Positions 17,783 to 25,890 of a stretch of DNA of 64,000 bases are shown one piece after another. Origin of the DNA: CANKHA01 sp035652315. GTDB taxonomy: Bacteria > Pseudomonadota > Alphaproteobacteria > Rhizobiales > Xanthobacteraceae. The stretch lies in the NCBI GenBank assembly GCA_035652315.1, contig DASREA010000027.1, positions 26,834 to 90,833 on the forward strand. Direction: 5' to 3'. The notes beneath the pieces are model-generated. The model ran no database searches. It was given only the letters and a program-made list of their open reading frames with translations, and was not told the DNA's origin. Each line of letters opens with the position of its first letter. Position 1 is the first letter of the stretch. Position numbers and translations under genes: made by a program.

Positions 17783-17869
17783 TGGTGCCCCTGGCCGGAC
17801 TCGAACCAGCACGACCTCACGGCCACCTGATTTTGAGTCAGGCGCGTCTACCAATTCCGCCACAGGGGC
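17783..17869 (-). tRNA. tRNA-Leu (anticodon CAA)
   Basis: Minus-strand class II tRNA. The mature part spans 17786-17869 and the 3' CCA is encoded at 17783-17785. The acceptor arms GCCCCTG and CAGGGGC pair, the anticodon stem CCTGA/TCAGG encloses the loop CTCAAAA, giving CAA (17833-17835) for UUG codons. The D-loop sequence AATTGGTAGAC, the T-arm GGTTCGAGTCC and a long variable arm confirm leucine class. Confidence 0.96.
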
Positions 17870-17879
17870 AAGCGGCGCG

Positions 17880-17907
17880 ATCATAGCGGCGAAGCCCGCA
17901 AGGTCAA
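17880..17907 (-). promoter_or_regulatory. Promoter of tRNA-Leu
   Basis: On the minus strand TTGACC (17902-17907) and TATGAT (17880-17885) are 16 bp apart, with the -10 ending about 10 bp before the tRNA 5' end. This is a strong sigma-70-like pair for a stable RNA gene. Confidence 0.65.
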
Positions 17908-17954
17908 CGCCAGATGCCATTGGACACCGCACGGGGCGGGCGCTATTCGAAGGC

Positions 17955-18500
17955 ATGGGAACGAACGTCCAGGAATTGGCCCGTGAGGAACCTGTCGCCG
18001 TCGCAGCCATCGCGGTGGCCTTAGGGGCGCTGGCGACCGTTCTCGGCGCCTGGTTCTTTCAATATGTGCTGCACTATCCGCCCTGCGCGCTCTGCCTCGA
18101 TGAGCGCGTGCCTTATTACTTCTCGATTCCGCTCGCGGCCGTTATCGCCGCAGGAGCGGCCGCGCGGTGGCCGGGGCGGTGGCTCGCGCTCGGCCTCGCG
18201 GCGATTGCGTCTGCCATGCTCTATAATGCCGGCCTCGGCGTGTATCACGCGGGCATCGAATGGAAATGGTGGGCGGGCCCGCAATCCTGCAGCGGAACGT
18301 TCAACGCGTTTTCCAGCTCCGCCAATCTTCTCGAGCGCGTGCAATCAGGGCACCTGGTGCGTTGCGACGAAGCCGCATGGCGCTTCCTTGGCGTGTCTTT
18401 GGCGGGATGGAACGCGTTGATTTCGCTGGCACTGTCCGGAATTGCCGGAGCCGGCGCGTGGGCCGCCTGGCGTCAAGGCTCCAGTTCGCTATCCCAATAG
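17955..18500 (+). CDS. dsbB: Disulfide bond formation protein B
   Basis: A 181-residue four-helix inner-membrane quinone reductase that reoxidises DsbA. The first redox pair is C44-A-L-C47 in PPCALCLDER just after helix 1, and the second periplasmic loop has C112 (PQSCSGTF) and C137 (VRCDEAAW), the four cysteines needed for electron transfer to quinone. Arg51 follows the first pair in the conserved way. No dsbA is in the window. The 3' end overlaps the end of the convergent HNH gene by 28 bp. Confidence 0.92.
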   Translation: MGTNVQELAREEPVAVAAIAVALGALATVLGAWFFQYVLHYPPCALCLDERVPYYFSIPLAAVIAAGAAARWPGRWLALGLAAIASAMLYNAGLGVYHAGIEWKWWAGPQSCSGTFNAFSSSANLLERVQSGHLVRCDEAAWRFLGVSLAGWNALISLALSGIAGAGAWAAWRQGSSSLSQ

Positions 18501-19030
18501 AGATAGTCGAGCCAGCTTTCGTGCAGATAGTTGGGCGGAAACAGCCGGCCGTTGCGGTGCAGGTGCTGCACGGTGGGCTGGAACGGCATCTGCGACGGAT
18601 ACATCGCCGCCTCGTCCATCGTCTTATTGCCCTTGCGCAGGTTGCAGCCGGAACAGGCCGCGACCACGTTCGCCCAGGTGGTATGACCTCCACGTGAGCG
18701 CGGCAGCAGATGATCGAAGGTGAGGTCCTCGCGCGAGCCGCAATACTGGCAGGAGAAGCGATCGCGCAGGAAGACATTGAAACGGGTGAAGGCGGGATGC
18801 GTCGCCGGCTTCACGAAAGTCTTCAGCGACACCACGCTCGGCAGCTTCATCTCGAAGCTCGGGCTGTGCACCGCGCGATCGTAATTGGCAATGATGTTGA
18901 CGCGTTCGAGGAACACCGCCTTGATCGCGTCCTGCCACGACCAGAGAGACAGCGGATAATAACTCAGCGGCCGGAAGTCCGCGTTGAGGACCAGAGCTGG
19001 AAAGCCGCTCGGCGGCACATGGACATTCAT
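18473..19030 (-). CDS. HNH endonuclease family protein
   Basis: A 185-residue protein with an HNH/zinc-ribbon nuclease core: CQYCGSREDLTFDHLLPRS then GGHTTWANVVAACSGCN and RKGNKT. The cysteine pairs (CQYC, CSGC) bind zinc, D-H of FDHLLPRS supplies the catalytic His, and N of WANVV and N of GCNLRKG complete the site. The N-terminal LNADFRPLSYYPLSLWSWQDA is the conserved lead-in of a widespread bacterial HNH family; its biological role is unclear and it is not tied to a restriction system here. It overlaps the 3' end of dsbB in antisense by 28 bp. Confidence 0.88.
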   Translation of the reverse strand: MNVHVPPSGFPALVLNADFRPLSYYPLSLWSWQDAIKAVFLERVNIIANYDRAVHSPSFEMKLPSVVSLKTFVKPATHPAFTRFNVFLRDRFSCQYCGSREDLTFDHLLPRSRGGHTTWANVVAACSGCNLRKGNKTMDEAAMYPSQMPFQPTVQHLHRNGRLFPPNYLHESWLDYLYWDSELEP

Positions 19031-19132
19031 CGACGCTTCCTCGACGCCGGGAACTTTTGCGAAGCAACTGATCGGTAGTCTACAGGCAGTATGACGGGAT
19101 TGTGAAGCAGGTGCTAGGGGTTACCCGCAGGC

Positions 19133-19813
19133 TTATGCGCCGCCGCGGGCGCCGAAGCAGCGGGCGAGAAATTCCCCGCCTTGGCGCAGGCCTTCGGGGT
19201 CGATGCCGTGGCCAACCCCGGGCGAAAGATGCCATTCCGCAGGCACTCCGAGCGCGGCCAGCATCTGCGCCGTTTGAAAGAGCGCGGTCGCCGGAATGAG
19301 ATCGTCCTCCGTCCCGTGCACCAGCAGCACCGGCGGCCTGCTGCGGATTTGGGCGGCGAAACTTTCGGGATTGAAGTTATCCGGCGCAGCCAGAACTCCG
19401 GAATAGCCGACGATGGCCGCCGGCGCCGCGGCTCGGCGCAGCCCGACATGCAGAGCCATCATTGTTCCCTGGCTGAATCCGACGAGCGCCAAGGCCGACG
19501 GCGGCAATTGACGGCGCGTGAGTTCCGACTCAAGGAAGCGCTCGAGTTCGGGCGCCGCGGCGTTGACCCCCGTCCAGCGCTCGTTCGAATCGCGGAACGT
19601 GAGCTTGAACCATTGCCTTCCTGCCGGCGCTTGGGCGCATGGCTGCGGCGCGTGCGGCGAGACAAAGGCCGCCTGCGGCAGCAGCGATTGCCAGGCGTGA
19701 CCGAGGTCGATCAGATCGTCGCCATCGGCGCCATAGCCGTGCAGCAGCACGACAAGCTGCCTCGCATTGCCGCTGCGCGGCTCGAGCCGCGGGCCGTCGA
19801 GTTCTGCCGCCAT
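19133..19813 (-). CDS. Alpha/beta hydrolase, phospholipase/carboxylesterase family
   Basis: A 226-residue serine esterase of the phospholipase/carboxylesterase (Abhydrolase_2) family. The oxyanion-side motif VVLLHGYGADGDDL opens the fold, the nucleophile elbow is GFSQGTMM, the Asp is in LVHGTEDDLIP and the His in SPGVGHGID. Start ATG 19813 shares one base with the stop of the glycosylase gene (TGATG), so the two are translationally coupled; longer in-frame readings run into the glycosylase gene. Substrate unknown, likely short acyl esters. Confidence 0.9.
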   Translation of the reverse strand: MAAELDGPRLEPRSGNARQLVVLLHGYGADGDDLIDLGHAWQSLLPQAAFVSPHAPQPCAQAPAGRQWFKLTFRDSNERWTGVNAAAPELERFLESELTRRQLPPSALALVGFSQGTMMALHVGLRRAAAPAAIVGYSGVLAAPDNFNPESFAAQIRSRPPVLLVHGTEDDLIPATALFQTAQMLAALGVPAEWHLSPGVGHGIDPEGLRQGGEFLARCFGARGGA

Positions 19814-20481
19814 CAGGATTGCGCCATGCGACCGAGCGGAGACGGCGCGCCGTTGCGCCGCTTGACCGCAGCATAATAGGCCCAGAGCAGATGCGCTGCT
19901 ACTCCACGCCACGGCCGCCACGGTTCAGCGAGCGCGACCATCTGTTTGCTTTCCGGCCGCTGGCGCAGGCCGAAGGCAAGCCGCGCCGCTTCCTGCAACG
20001 CGAGATCACCGGCCGGCCAGGCATCGGCATGGCCGAGGCAAAAGAGAAGATAAATTTCGGCGGTCCACGGGCCGACGCCGTGCAGCGCGGTGAGCGCCGC
20101 ATGCGCCTCGTCGGCGGGCAGCGCGGGCAAACGCTGAAGGTCGACTTCGCCCTTGGCCACGGCGGCGGCGAGCGCCTTCACCGTGCGGATTTTCGGCTTC
20201 GACAAGCCAAGCCGCGCCAGCTTATCGGTTCGCGCGCGACGCACGGCGTCATGGTGGAACGGATCGAAGGCCGCCGATAGGCGTCCCCAGATGGCCCGCG
20301 CGCTTGCGGTCGAAAGCTGCTGTGACACCACGACGGCACAGAGGCCGGGAAAACCGTCCGGGCGGCGGCGCAAGCGCGGCCGTCCGGCCTTGGCGAGCAC
20401 GGCCTCAAGTCGCCGGTCCACTGCGACCAGCCGCGCCAGGGCTTCGTGAAGGTCGGCGTCACTTCGAAGAAAATAGGACAT
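19813..20481 (-). CDS. DNA-3-methyladenine glycosylase II-type (HhH-GPD)
   Basis: A 222-residue base-excision-repair enzyme that removes alkylated purines. It has the helix-hairpin-helix LTALHGVGPWTAEIYLLFCL and, 15 residues on, the catalytic Asp of WPAGDLALQ, the AlkA-like HhH-GPD arrangement; GLCAVVVSQQLSTASARAIW is the conserved N-side segment. I use ATG 20481 (MSYFLRSD). Two upstream in-frame starts at 20493 and 20529 fall inside the inverted-repeat element at 20489-20574, so they are less likely native. It is coupled to the esterase downstream. Confidence 0.85.
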   Translation of the reverse strand: MSYFLRSDADLHEALARLVAVDRRLEAVLAKAGRPRLRRRPDGFPGLCAVVVSQQLSTASARAIWGRLSAAFDPFHHDAVRRARTDKLARLGLSKPKIRTVKALAAAVAKGEVDLQRLPALPADEAHAALTALHGVGPWTAEIYLLFCLGHADAWPAGDLALQEAARLAFGLRQRPESKQMVALAEPWRPWRGVAAHLLWAYYAAVKRRNGAPSPLGRMAQS

Positions 20482-20488
20482 TTCGTTC

Positions 20489-20574
20489 GTCATCGCCGGG
20501 CTTGACCCAGCGTTCCATTTTGTTTGCAAGTGAATTTTCGAAGATGGGCCCGCGGGTCAAGCCCCGTGGGTGAC
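20489..20574. repeat. Imperfect inverted-repeat intergenic element (REP/MITE-like)
   Basis: The left end 20489-20512 (core GGGCTTGACCC) matches the reverse complement of the right end 20551-20574 (core GGGTCAAGCCCC) over about 24 bp with a few changes, enclosing a 38-bp AT-richer middle. The arms begin and end with GTCA/TGAC. It fills almost all of the space between the glycosylase and gluQ starts. Similar GTCAT...GGCTTGACCC short palindromes are recurrent intergenic repeats in alphaproteobacteria; I see only this copy in the window. Confidence 0.6.
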
Positions 20575-20578
20575 GGCA

Positions 20579-21445
20579 ATGAATGTCTTTCGTTTCGCGC
20601 CGAGCCCGAACGGCTATCTGCATCTGGGCCACGCCTATTCGGCATTGCTCAATTTCGATATGGCGCGGACGAGCGGCGGACGCTTTCTGCTGCGCATCGA
20701 GGATGTCGATACGACGCGATGCCGGCCGGAATTCGAAAGCGCAATTTACGAGGATCTCGCCTGGCTGGGCATCGAATGGGAAATGCCGGTGCGGCGGCAG
20801 TCCGATCATCTCGATGACTATCGTTTGGCGATCGCGAGGCTGGAAAATCTCGGCCTGGTCTATCCGAGCTTTGAGAGCCGCGCCGATATCGCACGGTTCG
20901 TCGCTGCGCGTGAGGCGCAAGGATCGTGGCCGCGCGATCCCGACGGGACGCCGCTTTATCCTGGGACGTCGAAACAGCTTACGCCCGAGGAGCGAATATC
21001 TCGGATCGCTGCCGGAACGCCCTACGCGCTGCGTCTCGACATGCAGGCCGCGATGAACGGTGCGATGCCGCTCGCCTGGACGGAAACCGGCGCTGGTCCA
21101 AGGGGCGAATCCGGCGCCGTCACGGCGCAACCGGGAGCCTGGGGCGACGTGGTTTTGGCGCGCCGCGACACGCCCACCAGCTATCATCTTTCCGTCGTTG
21201 TCGATGACGCCGCCCAAGGGATCAGCCATGTGGTCCGCGGCCAAGACCTGTTCTGGTCCACGAGCCTACACCGGTTGCTGCAAGCGGTGCTGGGGTTGCC
21301 GCCGCCGACCTATCATCATCACCGCCTGCTGCTCGATCGCGATGGTCGCAAGTTGGCAAAGTCGAGCCGTTCCACGGGCTTGCGCGAATTGCGCAGCCAG
21401 GGCCGCACGCCGGCGGATATCAGGCGCCTGGTCGGGCTGGATTGA
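20579..21445 (+). CDS. gluQ: Glutamyl-Q tRNA(Asp) synthetase
   Basis: A 288-residue truncated paralogue of glutamyl-tRNA synthetase that attaches glutamate to queuosine in tRNA-Asp. The class I HIGH-type motif is HLGH in FAPSPNGYLHLGHAYS, and the second motif is KLAKSS near the C-terminus; the anticodon-binding domain is absent, as expected. The zinc-binding cysteines of some GluQ proteins are not present (the region reads VYPSFESRAD). ATG 20579 gives the normal N-terminus; GTG 20570 lies in the repeat element. It is divergent from the glycosylase. Confidence 0.92.
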   Translation: MNVFRFAPSPNGYLHLGHAYSALLNFDMARTSGGRFLLRIEDVDTTRCRPEFESAIYEDLAWLGIEWEMPVRRQSDHLDDYRLAIARLENLGLVYPSFESRADIARFVAAREAQGSWPRDPDGTPLYPGTSKQLTPEERISRIAAGTPYALRLDMQAAMNGAMPLAWTETGAGPRGESGAVTAQPGAWGDVVLARRDTPTSYHLSVVVDDAAQGISHVVRGQDLFWSTSLHRLLQAVLGLPPPTYHHHRLLLDRDGRKLAKSSRSTGLRELRSQGRTPADIRRLVGLD

Positions 21446-21469
21446 GCGCTGAGTCTCAGGGCTCCCGCC

Positions 21470-22693
21470 ATGCTAAACATGGCGGGGGCTTCGATGACAC
21501 GCCGGCCGGCCAAAACTGCAAACAGGCGAGCGCGCGAGAAATCGCCGCCGGCGCGCCGCACGCAGCGGCGTGCCGCGGCGCAGACCGAACTGGCGCTGGG
21601 TGCGCTGGCCCATGAAATCCGCACTTCGCTCACCGGCATTCTCGCCTTGAGCGAGCTTCTGGTGACGGCAGGCCTGGCCGAGCGCGAAGCGCGTTGGGCA
21701 GCCGGTGTCAAAGGCACGGCGGAGCATCTCGCGTCGCTGATCAACCTGACGATTGATTCCGTCAAGGCGGGAGCCAAGGGGCTCGCGCTGCGGCAAGAAC
21801 CGTTTCATCTGTCCAGGCTCATGGATGGCATAAGCGCCTCCCTCGCGGCGCGCGCCGAGACGAAGGGGCTGCGGTCGCAATGCGTGGTTGCGGCCGGTCT
21901 GCCGCCGCTCGTGGTCGGCGACGCAGCGCGTCTGCGCGCGGCTCTGGAAAATCTCGTCGACAACGCGGTGAAATTTACCGAGAGCGGCAGCGTCAATCTC
22001 GTGCTCAAGGCAAAATCGCTGGCGCGCGGGAGGCTTGGCCTCACCTTTACGGTCACAGATACGGGCATCGGGCTGACGCCGGCCGAGATCAAACGGCTCT
22101 TTCGGCCATTCGCGCAGGCCAACCATTCCATCGCGCGGCGCTATGGCGGCGCCGGCCTGGGTCTCGTTTTCGTGAAACGATTGGCCAAGGCTATGGGCGG
22201 CGATCTGAAGATCGGCGCGGCGCCCGGTGGTGGCACCTCGTTTGCGTTAACTGTGACGGTGCTGGAAGTCCGTTCCGCAGCGATGGATCCGCGCGGGGTT
22301 GAGGCACTTTGCGGGCGCGGCACCCGGCCGTTGAAAATTCTCTGTGCAGAAGACAACCCGTTCGGCCGGGTCGTGCTCAATACGATCCTGACCGAGCTCG
22401 GCCACCGAGCCGACTTCGTCAGCACCGGTGATGCCGCCATCGAAGCCGTGAAGAAAGCCAAATACGACCTGGTTCTGATGGACGTCATGCTGGCCGGTAT
22501 CGACGGCATCGAAGCGACCCGGCGCATTAACGCAGTCACGGGCCCGCGGCGGACGCCGGTGATCGGAATTTCCGGACGCACCGCGCCGGGCGACGAGGAA
22601 CGTGCCCGTGCCGCAGGGATGACGGACTACCTCGCCAAGCCGATAAGTCCGGCCCGACTGGCGGCGGCCATCGCGAGCGCGACGGCGAAGTGA
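21470..22693 (+). CDS. Soluble hybrid histidine kinase with receiver domain
   Basis: A 407-residue two-component protein without membrane segments or a recognisable sensor domain. A basic N-terminal stretch of about 40 residues is followed by the phosphorylation helix (ALAHEIRTSLTGI, H48), then a HATPase domain with N-box ALENLVDNAVKF, G1 DTGIGL and G2 GGAGLGLVFVK. The C-terminal receiver has ILCAEDNPFGR, the phospho-acceptor Asp in LVLMDVML and the Lys in LAKPISP. No HPt or output gene is adjacent. Starts at 21470 or at ATG 21479 or 21494 are possible. Partner and signal are unknown. It converges, with a 1-bp gap, on the YihY gene. Confidence 0.88.
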   Translation: MLNMAGASMTRRPAKTANRRAREKSPPARRTQRRAAAQTELALGALAHEIRTSLTGILALSELLVTAGLAEREARWAAGVKGTAEHLASLINLTIDSVKAGAKGLALRQEPFHLSRLMDGISASLAARAETKGLRSQCVVAAGLPPLVVGDAARLRAALENLVDNAVKFTESGSVNLVLKAKSLARGRLGLTFTVTDTGIGLTPAEIKRLFRPFAQANHSIARRYGGAGLGLVFVKRLAKAMGGDLKIGAAPGGGTSFALTVTVLEVRSAAMDPRGVEALCGRGTRPLKILCAEDNPFGRVVLNTILTELGHRADFVSTGDAAIEAVKKAKYDLVLMDVMLAGIDGIEATRRINAVTGPRRTPVIGISGRTAPGDEERARAAGMTDYLAKPISPARLAAAIASATAK

Positions 22694-22694
22694 T

Positions 22695-23609
22695 CTATCG
22701 GCCGCTCAAAGCGCGCATTCGCATGATCGCGGCGTTCAGCTCGCCGCCATAGATGAATATGGCGGCATTCACGTAGAGATAGATCAGCGCGATCATGACC
22801 GAGGCCAGCCCGGCATACATCGACACATAGTTGCTGGCGAATTCAGCAAGATAGCGGCCGAACAGCGCGCCGCTGCCGAGCCATAGCAGAAGCGTTGCAA
22901 GTATCCCCGGCGCGATGTCGCGCATGCGCCGCAATCCGGCTGGCAGCCAAAGATGCACCAGCGTGAGCGCGACGATAAGGATGGCGGAGGCCATCGCATA
23001 GCGCACAAAAATCGAACCAAAGGAGTAGGGCTCGGGCATCCATGGCACATACTTGGCGGCCTTCGACAAAATCAGCGGCGCCAGTACGACAAGCAGCGCC
23101 ATCGCCAATAGCGCCACTGCGCCGACGACGACATAGACGATGGATTCGAGCCGCAACAGCCACCACGGCCGCTTCTCGCCCACACGATAGGCGCGGTTCA
23201 GCCCGATGCGCAGGCTTTCTACGCCGCTGGATGCAAAATAGACGGAGAAGGCGACGCCAAGGGTGAGGACATCGCCGCGGGTCACCGTCAGGACATAATG
23301 AATTTCCCTAGCGATCGGCTGCGAGACCTCCGGCGGCCAGGCTTGCAGCAAGAGCTGCGCCGCCTGATCCGCCAGGTTTTTCGAGCCGACAAAACCAGCG
23401 AGCGCGGTCACCACGATGAGGAACGGAAACAGCCCCATCAGCGTCGACAAAGCGATATGGCTGGCAATCGCCCAGCCATCGGCGGCGAGAAAATGATCGA
23501 AAGCGTCGCGCGCGATGCGGACGTACCAGCGGAGAATACGCAAGCCGCGCTCCGGCCATGAGATCGCTGCGGGCAGATTGCCGTTTGTGGCACGCTTGGC
23601 AAGAGGCAT
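22695..23609 (-). CDS. YihY/BrkB-family inner membrane protein
   Basis: A 304-residue integral membrane protein with about six helices, of the YihY/virulence-factor BrkB family. Typical features are SHIALSTLMGLFPFLIVVTAL at the first helix, FSVYFASSGVESLRIGLNRAY in the middle, and LASVMIALIYLYVNAAIFIYG with GGELNAA at the end. Once called RNase BN by mistake, the family has no firm biochemical function. It is 40 bp downstream of the chemoreceptor gene on the same strand and may be co-transcribed. Confidence 0.9.
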   Translation of the reverse strand: MPLAKRATNGNLPAAISWPERGLRILRWYVRIARDAFDHFLAADGWAIASHIALSTLMGLFPFLIVVTALAGFVGSKNLADQAAQLLLQAWPPEVSQPIAREIHYVLTVTRGDVLTLGVAFSVYFASSGVESLRIGLNRAYRVGEKRPWWLLRLESIVYVVVGAVALLAMALLVVLAPLILSKAAKYVPWMPEPYSFGSIFVRYAMASAILIVALTLVHLWLPAGLRRMRDIAPGILATLLLWLGSGALFGRYLAEFASNYVSMYAGLASVMIALIYLYVNAAIFIYGGELNAAIMRMRALSGR

Positions 23610-23649
23610 TGGCCGGCGCGCCGGCGCGGAATCCCCGCTTGCCGCGAGG

Positions 23650-25665
23650 TCAGGCCGCTTGCACTTCGTCGAGGAAGCGGCGGACCTCGCGCTCCAGATT
23701 TTCTGCTTCCCATGCCAACGTATCGGCCAGGCTCTTGACGTCGGTCGCGGTGGCGCGGGCGCCGGTGGTGATGTCAGCCACGCGCGTCATGGCTTCGGAG
23801 CCGCTACGCGCCTCGGAGGAAGCGCGATTGACGCCCTCGGCGATGGAGTCGACCGCGACGGTTTGTTCTTCGACCGTCGTGGCGACCGTAGAGGCGATCG
23901 CCGACATTTCCTCGATGATGGAATTGACCTGCTCGATGGCCTGCGCCGCGTCGGCGGCAGCCGATTGGATCGCGCCGATTTGCCCTGCAATTTCCTCCGT
24001 CGCGCGCGCCGTTTGCGACGCAAGCGATTTCACCTCCGAGGCCACCACCGAAAAGCCGCGGCCGGCCTCGCCGGCGCGCGCCGCCTCGATAGTGGCATTG
24101 AGCGCCAGCAGGTTGGTCTGGCCGGCGATCGCCTGGATCAGCCCGATGACCTCGCCGATGCGGGTCGCCGCGTTGCCGAGCTCGGTCATGGTCTTCGCTG
24201 TGCGGCCGGCTTCAAAGACCGCGCGGCCCGCGACCTCGGTCGATTTCGTCGCCTGCGAAGCGATGTCGCTGATCGACATTGCCAGTTCATCGACCGAGCT
24301 GGCGGCAACAGTGACATTCTCCGAGGCGGCGGTGACGCGCTGCTCGGCCGTCGTCGCTTCGGCAAAAACGGTATCTGCGGCCTGGTTGAGTTCGGCCGAG
24401 CTCATCTCCAGTTTCATCGACGATGCGCGCAATTTCGCCAGCGCTGCTTCGACGGAATTCTTGAACTGTCCGATGATCACAGAAATCGTGCCGCTGCGCT
24501 GTTCTCGCGCCCGGCTCGCCTCCTCCTGCATTGCCGCAAGCCGCTCGCGCTCGAGCATGTTGTCGCGGAATACGATGACGGTGCGGGCCATGGCGCCGAT
24601 TTCGTCTTGCGACCTGGTGGCGGGAATCCGCGCGGACGTATCGCCGTCGGCCAGGCGCTTCATCACGGCTGCCAAGCCGTTCAGGGGGCGGGTGATGCTT
24701 CGGCCGATCAGCCAGCTGAAGATCAGTCCGAGCAGCACCGCGCCGCAGCCGACCCAAATTATGATATTGCGCGTGCGCGACTGCGAACGCGTAAGCGTCT
24801 GCGACGCGACGGCGCCCGTTTTTTGCACCGAGGCATTGATGCCGTTGGCCATCGGCAGCATTTGCTCAATTTCAAGATTGATGACGGTGACGAACGGCTC
24901 GATCTGGTTGACCAGATCGCCCCAATTCTTGAGCTGATCGGCATAGTTTTTTACGTCTTGCGCGAGGCGCGTTTTGATCTCGGCCGGCGCATCGACTGCG
25001 GCGAGGATGGTATTGAACTGGTCGAACTCGGTCGCGAATAGCTGGCCCAGATATTCCTTGCGTTGCCGCCGGTAATCCGCCTCGTAGCGCTGCATGCTGA
25101 GCAAGGCGACGATGACTTGCGATCCGTTGCCTTGGCGCAGCCAATCCATGGATTTCTTCGGCGCCTCGACGTTGATGAAATAGGTGACCTTTCTGGCCGC
25201 TTCCATCAATTGACGTCTTACGCCTTCTTGATCGTTGTAGCCGAGCGCCTGCTGTTCCTTGACGAAATCGGCGAAGGATTTTGAAACCGAGGACAGCCGC
25301 TCACGCAATCCGCCGATGCTTTGCTCGTTCTTTTCACGTTCGGTCAGCGCATGTTCGATCGCCGTCAGGCTGCTGCCCGCGAGTTCTGCGTTGCGCGTGA
25401 AGGTGTCGACGAGGTCTTGATTCGGCTTCGATGCGAAATCGCGCAAGGTCAGGCGCATGGTGGAGAGCGACGCCTTGAATTCGTTGCTGGCGTCGGAAAG
25501 GGCAGCGGCCCGCTTGACGCTGGCGAAAGACGCGGCGACGTCGGCCTCGCCCGAGACGAATGCGATGCCGTTAGCCAGGAAGCCCGCGACCGGGATCAGA
25601 GCCAGCGCGATGATCCGCGCTCGGACCGATAGGGCTGACAGCAAAACCTTTTTGTTTACAAGCAT
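23650..25665 (-). CDS. Methyl-accepting chemotaxis protein (TM-sensor-TM-HAMP)
   Basis: A 671-residue chemoreceptor. TM1 lies near the N-terminus (IIALALIPVAGFLANGIAF); about 240 residues of helical periplasmic sensor follow, with no cysteine or obvious ligand motif; TM2 is NIIIWVGCGAVLLGLIFSWL. A HAMP segment (RSITRPLNGLAAVMKRLADG) leads to the cytoplasmic signalling domain with the tip region GQTNLLALNATIEAARAGE. ATG 25665 (MLVNKKVLL) is preferred to the longer reading from 25728, whose extra residues are not membrane-like. The C-terminus lacks a CheR tether. Ligand unknown. Confidence 0.9.
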   Translation of the reverse strand: MLVNKKVLLSALSVRARIIALALIPVAGFLANGIAFVSGEADVAASFASVKRAAALSDASNEFKASLSTMRLTLRDFASKPNQDLVDTFTRNAELAGSSLTAIEHALTEREKNEQSIGGLRERLSSVSKSFADFVKEQQALGYNDQEGVRRQLMEAARKVTYFINVEAPKKSMDWLRQGNGSQVIVALLSMQRYEADYRRQRKEYLGQLFATEFDQFNTILAAVDAPAEIKTRLAQDVKNYADQLKNWGDLVNQIEPFVTVINLEIEQMLPMANGINASVQKTGAVASQTLTRSQSRTRNIIIWVGCGAVLLGLIFSWLIGRSITRPLNGLAAVMKRLADGDTSARIPATRSQDEIGAMARTVIVFRDNMLERERLAAMQEEASRAREQRSGTISVIIGQFKNSVEAALAKLRASSMKLEMSSAELNQAADTVFAEATTAEQRVTAASENVTVAASSVDELAMSISDIASQATKSTEVAGRAVFEAGRTAKTMTELGNAATRIGEVIGLIQAIAGQTNLLALNATIEAARAGEAGRGFSVVASEVKSLASQTARATEEIAGQIGAIQSAAADAAQAIEQVNSIIEEMSAIASTVATTVEEQTVAVDSIAEGVNRASSEARSGSEAMTRVADITTGARATATDVKSLADTLAWEAENLEREVRRFLDEVQAA

Positions 25666-25890
25666 CTGTCTGACATCAAAAAAAGCCCGCGCAAAACCGT
25701 CGCCGCCACGGCATGGCGGGCCGAACATCGTTAAGAAACAGCAAAATGGTTAAAATGTAGGAAAGTCATACCTCCGGCTGCCGCGCCACGGTCACGTTCA
25801 CCACGCCGCCGCCGTTTGCTTTCCTCTTCCGCGCGCCCCGCCTAGTGTCCGCCGCCTGCGGCTGCCGTCATTCACCGGAGTTTTCCAACG

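Noticed and set aside
23515..25041. Two ORFs of 459-508 codons antisense to the second chemoreceptor
   Set aside because: Arg/Asp/Gly-rich or Ser-rich low-complexity products complementary to a conserved MCP gene.
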